A DNA stretch of 64,000 bases, taken from positions 124,001 to 188,000 of the forward strand of contig MDYQ01000026.1 of NCBI GenBank assembly GCA_003024175.1. The letters are read 5' to 3'. Shown in pieces: positions 46,346-60,644 of this stretch. Every line of letters starts with the position of its first letter. Within the stretch, counting starts at the first letter, position 1. The position numbers and the translations under genes were made by a program. Below the pieces are notes generated by a model. It saw nothing but the letters and a program-made list of their open reading frames with translations, searched no databases and was not told the DNA's origin. The stretch is from Planoprotostelium fungivorum (lineage: Eukaryota > Evosea > Variosea > Cavosteliida > Cavosteliaceae).

Positions 46346-48190
46346 TCAATTCTTCTCATAGAAGTAGATCATGACCATGGTACAGTTGTCTGCGGAGCGA
46401 TCTGCGTTCTTGTGTCTCAACGCACACTCTTTCGAGAGACTATTACACAACTTCTGCACTCCCATTCCAGTCGAAGTCAGAACGTCCCACTGGTCCCTCA
46501 CGATCTCAGCTACCTGTCGTGCGTCGGTGTCGATGTCACATCATCATCCATCGCACCTGTTCGTTCGTCATGATCTCCCAAAGCCCATCTGATGCCAAGA
46601 GAACGAGATCGTCCGGCTTCACCTCTACTTCTCTCCATTCGGGCTCGGCTATGACCTGTAGAGCGTCAACGTGTAGTTCGACGGCGATAGAGTCACCCCG
46701 TAGAGACGTAAGATGGGGTGGCCGAGGGCCCTCGACATGTTCAGAGCCAGTCTCTTCTCTATAATCATCTCCTTCGTGTAGTCCGCGATACTGGGGCAGA
46801 CTGCCAGCTCATCAGCCACGTGTATTTAAAAACGATTAAAAGATGATTTAATCTCACCCCGCATCATTCCGGATCTTCCGACTCCGATCTGGCCGGTTGT
46901 AGTTGTCCGAATCCGGTCCACTTCATCCGTTCGAGTGAGGCAGTGGTCTTCGGACAGAGGAATGATTTCTACGTCGAAATCAGGAACGGCACGTGGAGCA
47001 GGTGTGGAGGAGGTGTCATCGTTGGACAAGATGTCTACGAGAAGTTCTGACTCTGTGGGAGGTGCACCAGCTTTCTTACGAGGACTCTGCTTCCTGGGTG
47101 ATCTGGTCTTCCTCTTCGCTGTGCGATGTCAGAAAAGGAAGAGAAAGAGGGATTACTCGTTGTAGATGGAGAGTCAGTGGGAGGTGGTGGAATGGTTTCA
47201 TTCGTTTGCGACTTTTGTACAATTTTGTCTCGTATCACCTCCTCTTCGGTATTCCCTCCAGTTTTCTGCGGAATTTCACCGATCTGATCTCTTCAGCGAT
47301 CATCGCGTGATGTCACACTCACGATGTCACTGATGGGTGCTATTTCCTTCGCAGTGTCTATCGCATTCGTTTGTAACTCCTCCGTCTTCTGTTTCTTCAC
47401 CCTTCTGAATAGAACGCATCGAGTGTCACCCACGTTGGCGACGATCTGTTCATCATCATCATCCGCCATGTGTGATCACCTCACCAGTTTGTTTGGAGAC
47501 AGAGGGTCCAGCCAGTTGGCCAGCATAGCCAAGTTGAGTGTCGTGCCGTATTCGATGTCATCTTGCACCGATTGTTGGTGGAGAACGACATCGGCGGCAG
47601 AGATCGCTTTAGTCAATTCTTTCTTCAGAGTCTCTTCTGTGATGTCAGCAGGTGCCTGAAGATGATGAGTCGTTGGAAGAAGGGACGGTTTGGTGGGCAC
47701 CTGCCCCATGATCTTCTGAACCTCTTGAACGCAAAGACGAGCGGCTTTTTGTCCTAATGGTCCGTGGCTGATGTTGTATGAGCGAACGGAATGATGGTAG
47801 AGGTGTATCACCCGTCCATAACTCCCCACACGGGGACAGCGATGGCGGGTCCGGTTGTCGTCTTCACACTTGCTCCTCTCGTTCTAGATCTCTTCGAAGG
47901 AGATGGATCTACTGGCTGAAGGAGCGAAGCCGAAGAGCTGCATCCGAGATAATCATCTTGGTTCTCCTGACGATCTCCTTCGAATGATGTCAGAAAATGA
48001 GTCCGAGCATAGACCGTTTGAGCCTTTCGTATCTCTCACCGGTTCGGGTGATAAAACCGGCGACAAAGTCAATATCATGCCTCTTAAGGGACACCATAGA
48101 GGGCGACGCAACGACATCTTCTTCCAACTTTCTCTTTGGAGTCGAAGGTTCCCCCTCCAAAGAAGTCTGCTGTGTCACATCTCCCATCAT
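46346..48190 (-). CDS. PP2C-family protein phosphatase with a long insert
   Basis: ATG 48190 (MMGDVTQQTSLEGEPSTPKR). Metal-dependent phosphatase signatures in order: GVMDGHGPLG (joined across the intron at about 47770-47813), NVGDTRCVLF, NMSRALGHP, LLASDGLWEIM and SADNCTMVMIYF. Between GDTR and SRALGH lies an insert of about 150 residues rich in Ser, Thr, Pro and charge (SPRKQSPRKKAGAPPTESE; TTTTGQIG). The usual SRxLGD has His instead of Asp, although the metal-binding DGH and the late Asp-Asn are kept. So activity is probable but unproven. Nine or so introns. A TARGETING or regulatory role for the insert is conceivable. Confidence 0.8.
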
Positions 48191-48332
48191 TTGGCGGAAG
48201 AGATCTAATGCGTGACAGCCGTTGAAAAGTGGTCCAATTCTTCGAATCACTGATCTACAACCATTATCACCGATATTTATTTCTTTAGAGAGAAGGGTAC
48301 AGAGAGCCGATAAAATATATTACAATGAGCTC

Positions 48333-49788
48333 TCAATCGGCTAGACCTCCCAGAGCCTCCAAAAGGGAGCTCAAACCTGTCAGGTAGCCTTCATCCTTGT
48401 GTCCATCATGGAGGGAAGACACGTGAGCAAAGTCGATCATCTTGAGTCGAACCTGTGGGCTGGCAGTATCGGCGGCCTCTTCTCCTTCGTAGACGAACAG
48501 GAGGGAAGAAGAGATGAACTTGATCCTGTCTTGCTCTTGGAACCAAGCTTGTACCTGATCGCCTCAGATGATGTTCATCGACTCTATTTTCTCACCTTTC
48601 TGATCTCCTGCAGGAAAGCGTGCACGACTGGTTTTCTCAGAGTGCTTCCGTTGGAGAAGTACTTGCGATAGTGCTCCACGGCTTCAGCTGCAATGACGTC
48701 AGGCTCTCTTCTCCTTCACTCCCTTCACCTTCAGTCTTGATTTGTTTGGTCTCCGGCTTGTCTGCTACGATGAGCTGATCGCCGTGCCACACTTTGTAAC
48801 CAGTGATGCGATAGCCGAGCTTGGTGGTCGTCGATGCCTCGTCCTTCTGTCTCATCGAATCTGCCTTCTCAGGAGGGGCGTCATCACCGATGGAGGTGAC
48901 TCCTAACTTGACATCCAGAATGTTTGGGTGTTTGTATCCGTCAGTGGCGTCACTCAGACGAATGAATTCTGACGAAGATGAGCGGATGATGGTGTTTGTG
49001 ACGCTCACTCTTATCGTCGATCGTGACGGTTCCATGATACTTTGGTGCAAAGTTCTGTAGAGCCTCGTGTTGTTGGTAGGCACCATCGTAGAAGGCGATC
49101 TCGCGATCGGATGTGTGCTTCAGAACCAGACCGTCCTGCTTGAGGAAAGCGTCGGCGTGTCCTCCCATCTGATTCTCAAACTTCTCCATCTCATGACCTG
49201 CCTTCTTGGCAGCCTCTTGTGCTTCAGCTGACACCGCCTCCGAAGCTTCTTCAGCGGATTTTTGCTGATTCGTGTCACTTCGACGGAGATGTCGCTCTTG
49301 TTTGCTCACCGCATCGTCAGCTGCCTTCTCTGCAGTCTCTTTGGCCTCATGTGCGGCCTCCTGTGCCTTCTCAGACGCTTCATGTGCTGCATCTTGTGCC
49401 TTCTCAGACGCATCGTGTGCGGCTTCCTGCACTTTTTCGGACGCCTCGTGAGCCTTCTTCTCTGCTTCCTCCTTCTTCTCGTTCGCAGCCTGAGCTGCAC
49501 TCTCTGCCGCGGCGTGAGCCTGCTCGTTCGCCTTGTCAGCTGCCTCGTGGGCCTTCTCTGCAGCACCTTCCGCCGCCGCATGAGCTCTGTCGGCAGTGTC
49601 GCTGGCAGTCTCTTTCGCCGCCTCAGCCAGAGAAGAACCAGCATCTGCCGTCGCCTTGGCCGCGTCTGATCCTGCCTTGACTAACGCATCCAGAGGATTA
49701 ACTGATTTAGACTGGCCACCTGACTTGGAAGGCTTTTCATTATCACCAGCAGGAGGAACTGAACCAGTCGAGCACGCGGCGCCCATGT
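48333..49788 (-). CDS. Inositol-phosphate kinase (IPMK/IP6K family) with N-terminal helical repeats
   Basis: ATG 49788 begins MGAACSTGSVPP: Gly2, Cys5 and small residues form a likely N-myristoylation/palmitoylation signal. About 150 residues of Ala/Glu/Lys/His-rich repeats follow, near 11-residue periodicity (AHEASEKAQEAAHEAKE), as in LEA group 3 or membrane-binding amphipathic helices. Then the kinase: FYDGAYQQHEALQNFAPKYHG, HPNILDVKLG (PxxxDxKxG substrate motif), LGYRITGYKVW, SSSLLFVYEG (SSLL) and VRLKMIDFAHV (ATP-site IDF). All three family motifs are present, so it should be active, making IP4/IP5 or pyrophosphates. Stop at 48333. I cannot choose between IPMK and IP6K. Confidence 0.87.
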
Positions 49789-49890
49789 TTCTCGGCTCGG
49801 AAATGACGGTTGGATAAAACAAACTCAGACTAATTATAGCGCAGGAATCCGATCTATTTTTTGGGTGACACATTTCCGTGATCATGCCCG
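49789..49890. promoter_or_regulatory. 102-bp divergent promoter region
   Basis: Only 102 bp separate the start codons of the inositol-phosphate kinase (-) and a coiled-coil gene (+), so both promoters must overlap here. An AT-rich run (ATCTATTTTTTGGGTG, about 49850) is the only visible core-like element. Confidence 0.5.
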
Positions 49891-51183
49891 ATGCAGCAGG
49901 AGCTGCAACGGAAGAGGAAGGAAGATGCTCATAATCGAGCGGAATTGAGATGGCTGAGCAACACTTTAGAGGTGACGTTGTCAGTATGATGATGAAGTTG
50001 ACGTGAGAAGGAGGAGAGGAAGAGAAATGGTAATGCGTCGTATCGGATGCAACAAGATAAGAATATAGAACGATTGAAAAACATATGTTTCGAAGAGAGG
50101 CAGAACAAACAAGAAGCGGAACAGAGGTGAGGATGAGGCGATCGTGCGATGAAGCTGTGATTTAATTCTGTAAGGCTTCTGGCACAGAAACACGCCTTTC
50201 ACAACGAAAGAATAAATCAGAACAGACAAACGATCCAATCAGAAGCGCAATTAAAGGCTATTTTGAGACAGCAACAGATGGAAGAAGTACGATCACGGTG
50301 AGACTCCTTGTCTTCCACGAAGATTGACTTGAACCACAGAAAAACTGTCATCGATCAGAAGAAACAGGATACTCGAGAGGCGAAATTATTTATTAAGGTG
50401 AGACTATCTATCAGTTCACAGTTGATGGGTGTAGGATTACCATCAGATCATCCGAGAACAAAGAGCGAAAGACATAGAGATGTTAAAATCGATACGAACC
50501 AAGGTGAGACCGTTGATATGGTGCGGCGCATAATGACCGAAACATCAGGAGAGATCACAAGACCACCTAGTGAAGCATTACGAGCATCAGATTAGCCTCT
50601 CTACTGATTCTCCTCGCTCTATGTCATCGAGCTCACGCAACAGTCCGCGTTCCAGATCCATCTCAAATTTCCCGCCTTCCACTTCGTCTCCAGCATCTCC
50701 ACCATCACCCTCCGTGGCTCGCACCATATCGTTCGCAGATTCGCATACTACGTGGGAAGAAGCTGGCTCAGAGTCTCCGACGAACGGTACGTCGGAATTG
50801 GCAGGGCCCTCGGAAATTGCGAATCGATTGGACATCGAATTCCGAATCGCTATCCATTCCGTCAGGCAGGCACAGAGCATCGAAACATTGAAAGAGGCCG
50901 AGAACACGTTTCTTCTGGCCACACTGACCGTGGAGGAGAAGGAGGAGCAGGAGAGGCACCGATTTATCGAACAGGCGCAGAATGAGGTAGAGATCAGAAG
51001 ATTGCAGAAGATCTTTGGGATAGAAAGGTGAAGCGACGGTCACTCATCGAGTCTGATGAAATCAGGGCACAGTCGAGGAAGAAGACGATGAGCTGTCACA
51101 AGCAATTGAAGTCCACCATCGTCAACAAAATGAAGGCTCTACACGTCATCGATGGAACGATAATTGAAGACATACAAGGATGA
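49891..51183 (+). CDS. Coiled-coil protein with Ser-rich middle
   Basis: ATG 49891 (MQQELQRKRKEDAHNRAELR). Short coiled-coil exons (DKNIERLKNICFEERQNKQE), then a Ser/Pro/Arg-rich region (SSSSRNSPRSRSISNFPPST) with many RS and SP sites, then another helical region (LKEAENTFLLATLTVEEKEE; FIEQAQNEVEIRRLQKIFGI) and a basic end. About six introns; the exon between 50200 and 50580 is less secure. No family recognised. Possibly a phosphorylated cytoskeletal or splicing-related protein. Confidence 0.6.
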
Positions 51184-51201
51184 TCTGATGAAACCAGTTT
51201 T

Positions 51202-52498
51202 CTATCTTTTCTTCTTTATCTTTCTTTTAATAAATACTTCACTGTACCACCAGCTGCCGAGGTCCACAGAACCCGGTGATGGGTAGACAATCCACATAAT
51301 AGCAGTAACTGCACCATGTCGTGGGAGTGGTGTTGTAGAAGAACAGTCCCAGTACCACAGCACCACATACGATAGATCCCGATAGACCCACAAGAACTAC
51401 TACCCTGCGGCTGACTGCCGGATCCAGCTCTGGAATGAAACAGAGAGCGATGAAGAACCCGATGATCAGCCCACCTGTTTAACGTCAGATGCCGGTGCAC
51501 CACGCCGATGATGAGAGTGAGATCTTAGCTTACCGAGTTGAGCAAAGTTGTCGATGTAAGGAAGAACGCCACCACCAAAGAGACCCAGAAGTGAGATGAA
51601 GAAGGAGATCCAGTCGGTCCATGTGGCTGGTACCTCACTCTTTCTCTGGACATACAATTCTAACGCTCTCAAACTCAGAAGACTGACCTCCGAGTCAGTT
51701 TCACGATTAGAGAAGCGTCGCATCACCCGGCGAAAGCACCATTGGGGCCGACAGATGGGAGGGAGGGCACGAACATGATGCTGAACAAGTTGCCGACTAA
51801 GGCAGAGATGAAGTAAAGAGGGAACACCTTGTGGAAACCATATCGTCTCTCGGCGGGCCACAAGAGTGTGGCGTGGTAAGCCAAACTGAGAAGGAGGTGG
51901 ATGACTCCAGCGTGGAGCGCCAGAGAATTGCACATGCTTCATCGTGTCAAACGACCATCTTCTCTCGTTGTTCATCTCACCGAAAGTATTGGTGTCGCTC
52001 GTATATTCGATTCGAAGTGCGGGCACCTAATGCTTGAAGAGCGTACAGACTGGGTCCGAAGAAGGGATTAACCGACCAAGCTATGAAGCCTCCACTGTAG
52101 TAATATTCGAAACAGAAGACGGCTATCAGAAATGCAGATGATAAGAGCGTCCAAAAAGGATAGTGTAGATATTCTAACTGCTCCACTTTCTGTTTCTCAT
52201 CAATGCAAACTATCGTCTACGAGTATTTCACCTGTTGCTCTGGCGCATCAACAAACTCATTATACGTTCGAACCGACATGGTGGTTTCGACTCGTTGAGC
52301 TAAATCCTTGCCCTTCGACGCAACATAACGATACATGAGCTCTATATTACAAATAGATCCAGGCTGAATCTGTGGCTGCGGTGTTTTCGGAAATATTCTA
52401 TTCTTATTCGAACCTCGTTGCTCAATGAATTGGCCCATCGTAACAATTCGCGTCCCAAACTTGGCCCATGCAGCTGCGCTCACATCATCTAACACCAT
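51202..52498 (-). CDS. Rhomboid-family pseudoprotease
   Basis: ATG 52498, or ATG 52438 (MGQFIEQRG), which would leave a more normal gap to the upstream gene. After a soluble N-terminus and TM1 (YPFWTLLSSAFLIAVFCFEY) comes a rhomboid core: LALHAGVIHLLLSLAYH (the HxxxH-like TM2), ERRYGFHKVFPLYFISALVG, PSVGPNGAFAG and YIDNFAQLGGLIIGFFIAL. The catalytic Ser of GxSG is Asn (51727-51755) and the catalytic His of TM6 is Gln (CAA, about 51547), so it should be proteolytically dead, like iRhoms and other rhomboid pseudoproteases that guide ER membrane clients. The C-terminus ends KIKKKR, giving KKxx at the end, a COPI ER-retrieval signal. Confidence 0.83.
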
Positions 52499-52505
52499 GA
52501 CGCCT

Positions 52506-54495
52506 TCAACTCCTATTCTTTATCGCCATGAAATTGGCTTTCGATGAGATCTGTATGGATCCATCGGATGCATTCCATGCCAAGATCCTCTTCTGATGCA
52601 ACAAGATGTTATACAGTCTCTGCCCCTTGTCCTCAGGTGCAGATCCAAACTCCCTCCTGGCTTCTGAGGCGCTCATCTTTGCACCCCATCCTCTTCCCGC
52701 CAATTTCTTCAGAGCTCTCTCTGATTCCGGGAAGAGAGATATGGCTACGTCCAAGTTTGTATTGGCCCTCTCTACGTGTTCGTTCACTGTGACAGTCATT
52801 CGCGCGTGTGTCGAGCTGCTCTCACCTGCAGAATGCAGGGAAGCGTTGAGATCTTGACCGCTTTCGAGTCGTTGGTGAACGTCCTCCATGATGCTCCTCA
52901 GCACACCCACTTGCGTTCCCACCTGCTCTCCGTCACCATCTACAACGTTGTAGACGAACTCACGTCTCGTATGATGTCCCGAGTGTGTTCGGCCGATGGA
53001 GACCAATTGATCTTCCTCTCGTGGTCCAAAACGTTGGAACCCCGGCTGAGATACCTCGTGGCTTCCTCTTCGGTGAAGTCATTCATCTGGATGATCTTCA
53101 CCTTGTTCGTCGCTATGACAACTGTCCCACGTCAGTGACGTCATCACACGTCATCACTTACGCCTCTGCAAGTCGGCCGCGGCCGTCAATGGATCCGACG
53201 CGCTGAGTATGACTCTACAGGTTCTCTTGTCTGCAGATAGACGTATGGACTGTAAGTGTCAATTTGACGTCTCCCGGTTGACTTACCTCGGTCAGGACCA
53301 TGTTGATGAGATTCTGTTGCTCTTCGCTGCCGAAATTGAGGTCTTCGATGACCAAGGTGGGCACCCTGTGGTCACTCCTCGAATTCGAGATGATCTTGCA
53401 CTGCTTTGCGAAGAATTCGAAAGCGGAGGAGAGGACTGTCTGCGTGAGGGAGGAGTTGTGGGAGATGTTCTCACCTTGTGGGGTGTACCACAGACCCAAG
53501 GTGGTGTACAACCTCTTACCGAAATCTTGTTCGTTGCGTACGTTACCTGATGAATGTGAGATGATCGACCATCGTCATCATCATCATCATGGCGATGTCC
53601 ATCATCGTGATGGTCTTGATCGTCGTCTCACCTGCATTGAGCCAGATGACCATATCGTGATCGGATGCCGCCTGTTTGAGTGACCAAGTCTTGCCCGACA
53701 TGGATCCACCGATCAACACGATCACCTGACATGTCAGCTCTCACTACCTCAACCGTTCTTCACCTTTCCCCACTCGCGATCGAAGCTACCGAATATATCG
53801 GACAATTCTTTGTCGACATCCCGTTCCTATCCATCATCAGAACACATTCTGTGATGCAATGATGATCATCGTGACGATGATGTCTCTCCAATACCTCAAA
53901 GTTTTCTCCACGGTCGAAATCTGTGTGGGGAGAGTCTTCGATGTGTTTTCTGACTCGAGGCCCGTCCAGCGTCTGTTGAATGACATCAGGGTACCATCCT
54001 AATAGCCACGCCACGATGGCACCCAAGACTCCTTGGATTCCGTATTTCTGTTCGACTTAGCGTGGAACGTGGACGATGATGGCTTACGGCGAACTGCTTG
54101 ATGACAATCCAACGCAGCTTGCCATCGTTCTTCTTCTTCTTCTCTTCTGTCTTTTCCTCTTTCTCTTCTTTCTTTCCTTCTTTTTCACCTTTTCCATCTT
54201 TCTCATTCTCCGCACCCTCGTTATGTTTTTCGACTGAAAGACATTCGACACAGATCATATGATCGACTGGCTCACTTGTGGTGGGTGAAATCGGTGGATT
54301 AGAATGTTGAACAGTGTCAGTCGTGTATGTTCTATTGTTCAATCTGGCGACATGTAGAGGAGGACACAGATGAATGGGTTTCGTCGTGCATGATGAAGTG
54401 AAGGAAGGATGGGCTCGATTCGCTCTTGAGATTGAATGGTGTATAAATCGTCGCAACATCGTCTCGTGTTTGTCTCTGCGATCTCGTGTGATCAT
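52506..54495 (-). CDS. Mitochondrial P-loop ATPase (archaeal-ATPase/STAND-like)
   Basis: Starts at ATG 54495 or 54459; the second gives MLRRFIHHSISRANRAHPSF, a good mitochondrial presequence. A Lys/Glu-rich linker, then a short hydrophobic stretch (VLGAIVAWLLGWYPDVIQQ), then an ATPase core: KVIVLIGGSMSGKTWSLKQA (Walker A), YTTLGLWYTPQGENISHNSS, RVPTLVIEDLNF (Walker B) and a C-terminal helical part (MNDFTEEEATRYLSR; WGAKMSASEARREFGSAPED). Single-domain mitochondrial P-loop proteins of this type occur in fungi and protists; the role is unknown. Its stop lies 7 bp before the most distal rhomboid start on the same strand. An exon carries TCTACAACGTTGTAGA at 52939, read as YNVVD. Confidence 0.68.
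52939..52954. repeat. 16-bp perfect palindrome TCTACAACGTTGTAGA, copy 3
   Basis: Inside an exon of the mitochondrial P-loop ATPase gene, translated as YNVVD. Same peptide as in copy 2 although the proteins are unrelated at this point. Confidence 0.95.
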
Positions 54496-54575
54496 GTACG
54501 TTTCAATAAATTGTTACAAGTAAGATATCTCGAGGACTTCTTCCGGCTGCCATCTACTCACAAAGTGGAGGTAAC

Positions 54576-57666
<3,091 letters not shown>

Positions 57667-57968
57667 AGTCGATGCATCGGGTGTATGATTTGTCCCTGTA
57701 TCATAGAGGTTCCATCCCTGTGTTCCCAGCACATGCGACAGCGGCAGCGGATGCTATTGCGAGTGTCTGACTTTGCTTCTTCTGTCCTCATGCTCCTCGT
57801 CTCACCTGTTGTTGCCACTTGTTCTCCGCTTTTGTTGTGGTTGTGGTGGCTCAAAACAAACGTAGAAAAGTCGGAGAAAAGTTTCAACAAAGGACAACCT
57901 CAACGCGAGGCATCAGCAGGATCTCGCATCCAAAGGAGAACACAGAGGACCCCGCACAGTCGATCACG

Positions 57969-59777
57969 ATGACGGACCTGACGTGGGAGTCGATGAACCT
58001 CGCCAGCCGAGTCTCTAAGCAGATCGAGAATGCGGACAGTCTAGTCCCAAGGCACCAAGCCAATGCAGCGCATCCTGCACAAGATCTCCAGGTAACTATT
58101 GTAGCTATCGCTCATTCTATAGACCTCAAGCATCTCTGAGATGTTTCCGATCCGAAACACCCATTTGTGTCTCCTCGACGAACAATATTCCATCATCTTC
58201 TTTCATCTACTCCTCCACAGAGGATGGTCCTCCATCATCTCACTGTGACAACAGGAGCTCGTGGGGACAATCAACTACGTCAGAACCGCTCTGGTTCCAT
58301 TTGTAGAGTCCTCCGCTTCGAAAGCCGTCGCTCCAGAGGGTGCAGTCAACTACTTTGACATATGCATTCGAGGTCTAAAGGACACTCTCAACGAGATCTT
58401 CACCTTTATGAAGGATTTAGAAAAGGAGTTCTCCGTCAACACATGGAAGACGACCAAGGTAATTGCAATCCGATCGCTCAAATGAACAAATGTTTGACTC
58501 AGTCTCACGATGATCAGGTAAAACTCTATAAATTGGACTTTCTCGTCAAGCAAAAGCTGGATCAATTCATCGCCCTCTTCACTCAACCCGAGATGGCCGA
58601 CAGTGCAAAGCGTGCCGCCATCGACGTGAGACACCTCCTCTTCTCCTCTCCTCCATCTTTCTCATGTGACATCACGATTGACGCCCATATCAGGGAATGC
58701 CTTCATCTCGTGGACCCCCACAGCTGGAAGATCTCATCGCGGATCCTGAAGGCAGAAGCGTCTGGATACACTTCTTTGGAGAGACCGTTTGGTTCGTTCC
58801 CTGGGCCGACTTCTTGACACAGATGGAGAGTGAGTTGTTCTCATGCCACCCCACGAGACCTCATCGACTCGATCAGATGCCATTGGCTTCTCCATGAGAG
58901 AGGAAGAAGAGTTCATCAAGAACACCATCAACTTCACTCGCACGAATTACGTCTCCGCCTACGAGTTTGGCGTCTACCTCAAGTGAGTTTCCCGCCACAT
59001 TTTCCCGCCAAAAATCTCACGACCGTTCCAGGTGGTTCGGTCCTTTCAGTGGCTCCTTCCATCGTCTCGTGGAGAGCATCAAGGGAGGGTGAGTCCATCT
59101 CATCATCATCACCCCCATCATCATCTGATCTCCACAGCATCCTCTGTGGTTTTATTCCCGCCATCGAGGCCAATTTATTGTTAGAAGGAAAGAGAGAAGG
59201 CACTTACCTCATCCGCTGCTCGAAGACACAACCGGGGTCCTTTGCCGTCACCTTCGTGGACCACACGGCCAAGATCAAGCACTGTCTCCTCTTCTCCGTG
59301 TTGCCTTACGGCTTGACGCTGAAGAACCCACCCACTGTCTATCCTTCCCTGCGTGACTTCCTGGAATTGCACCTGAACAAGTTGAAACATCCGCTGGGAA
59401 ACAAGTGGACCGCCAAGATGAAATTACCCGGATTCGCTTTCGGTGAGGAAATGGCCCGACGATCTACAACGAGACGGATTCTGACGCGAGCAGGACAAGT
59501 CAACTCTGGACCTCGACCTCCGATGGCGATGGACGAGCCACAGGGAGCGCCTGGATCACCTAAGCCAGATACGTTGGAGTCCAATCAGGTGAGAGGTCGC
59601 ATGCGATGACGATCTGATGGAGGACAGTGCATCGTGTGTATGGATGCACCTCTTGAAACGGTCTTCCTGGAATGTGGTCATCTGGCCTGCTGCCAGACTT
59701 GTTCAGTGAAGCTCAAGCTGTGCCCGATGTGTAGATTACCTATTAGTAGAGTGGTACCAATCTTCCGTGCCAATTAA
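57969..59777 (+). CDS. Cbl-like ubiquitin ligase (4H-EF-SH2-RING)
   Basis: ATG 57969. Helical bundle (INYVRTALVPFVESSASKAV; ICIRGLKDTLNEIFTFMKDL), then the EF/TKB part (VWIHFFGETVWFVPWADFL; TRTNYVSAYEFGVYLKWFGP), an SH2 domain with intact Arg pocket (GTYLIRCSKTQPGSFAVTFV, 59206-59220), a Pro-rich linker and, after a 40-nt intron, a C3HC4 RING (CIVCMDAPLETVFLECGHLA, then CCQTC and CPMC) ending at 59777. In Cbl the TKB binds phosphotyrosine and RING ubiquitylates the target; Dictyostelium CblA has the same SH2-RING plan. The linker helix Tyr of animal Cbl is not obvious. Seven introns, one about 170 nt. A linker exon holds CTACAACG (59464). Confidence 0.88.
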
Positions 59778-60273
59778 AAACGAAAAAGTCGATATCTATG
59801 TCAGGCGTCGTGCCGCACAGGCACATGGGATGTTATAGCAGACTAGAATACATTGAACAGACCATCTCTTCTTCTCTTTCGAAAAGTTCTTCAAATGTTT
59901 CGATATTCTTTTATTCTATTTTAATCTCTCGTAAGGCCCGTTTTTCCTAGACATAAAACAACAGCGCTGAAGAATGTCTATGGAGAGAAGGAGACAGACA
60001 CTCGATGACTTCGTTTTAGGAGTGTTTACGAAGAGTGTCAAACAAGACAAAGATGCTTCGTATGACGTCAGACCATAAACCGCAACGCGACACGTTCAAA
60101 ACCGTGAAATTATTTCTGGCGAGATGCTGCGTGGCTTACATCAGATCAAAAGACCCACCTTTCAGAGGACCAATCAGTGAGGCCATCATTGATCTTTTCC
60201 ACGATCTGATGTAATTATAAGCCTACAAACCTCCACAACCTTTCAACGCTCATTTTCAAAGACAGGAACCAGA
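59778..60273. other. Intergenic region Cbl/FKBP12
   Basis: About 500 bp. Contains an 11-bp match to the MITE arm at 59833 and a 34-codon frame at 59973 (MSMERRRQTLDDFVLGVFTK) with no other support. FKBP12 promoter presumably near 60200-60250. No RNA gene seen. Confidence 0.4.
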
Positions 60274-60644
60274 ATGGGAGTTACAGTAGAGACTATTTCA
60301 GCCGGAGACGGAAAGAACTTCCCTAAGAGTGGAGACAAGGTTTCCATCCACTACGTCGGTACTCTTCAGACAAACGGCAACAAGTTCGATTCCAGCCGCG
60401 ATAGAGGACAACCCTTCCAGTGCACAATCGGTGTTGGACAGGTGATTTCATCTCGATGTGCATAATGTCTAAATAATGCAAGGTCATCAAGGGATGGGAC
60501 GAGGGAGTCCCTCAGCTCAGCATTGGACAGAAGGCTAGACTCACCTGCACACCAGACTACGCCTACGGTCCCCGTGGATTTCCCCCAGTCATCCCCCCCA
60601 ACAGCACCCTCATCTTCGAGGTCGAGTTGTTGAAGATCAACTAA
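60274..60644 (+). CDS. FKBP12: FKBP12-type peptidyl-prolyl isomerase
   Basis: Single FKBP domain of 108 aa starting at ATG 60274 ([20 protein letters not shown]). Pocket residues are kept: Tyr in [10 protein letters not shown], Phe-Asp in [22 protein letters not shown] (Trp floor) and Tyr in [20 protein letters not shown]. One intron of about 42 nt splits GVGQ from VIKGW. Cytosolic; binds FK506/rapamycin and so TOR or calcineurin in other eukaryotes. Among the most conserved genes here. Confidence 0.97.

Noticed and set aside
49219-49680. Long plus-strand frames opposite the Ala/Glu repeats
   Set aside because: They are by-products of biased codons in the repeat-coding exon of the inositol-phosphate kinase.
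59833-59843. Second MITE copy near 59833
   Set aside because: Only 11 bp match one arm and no partner arm is found nearby.
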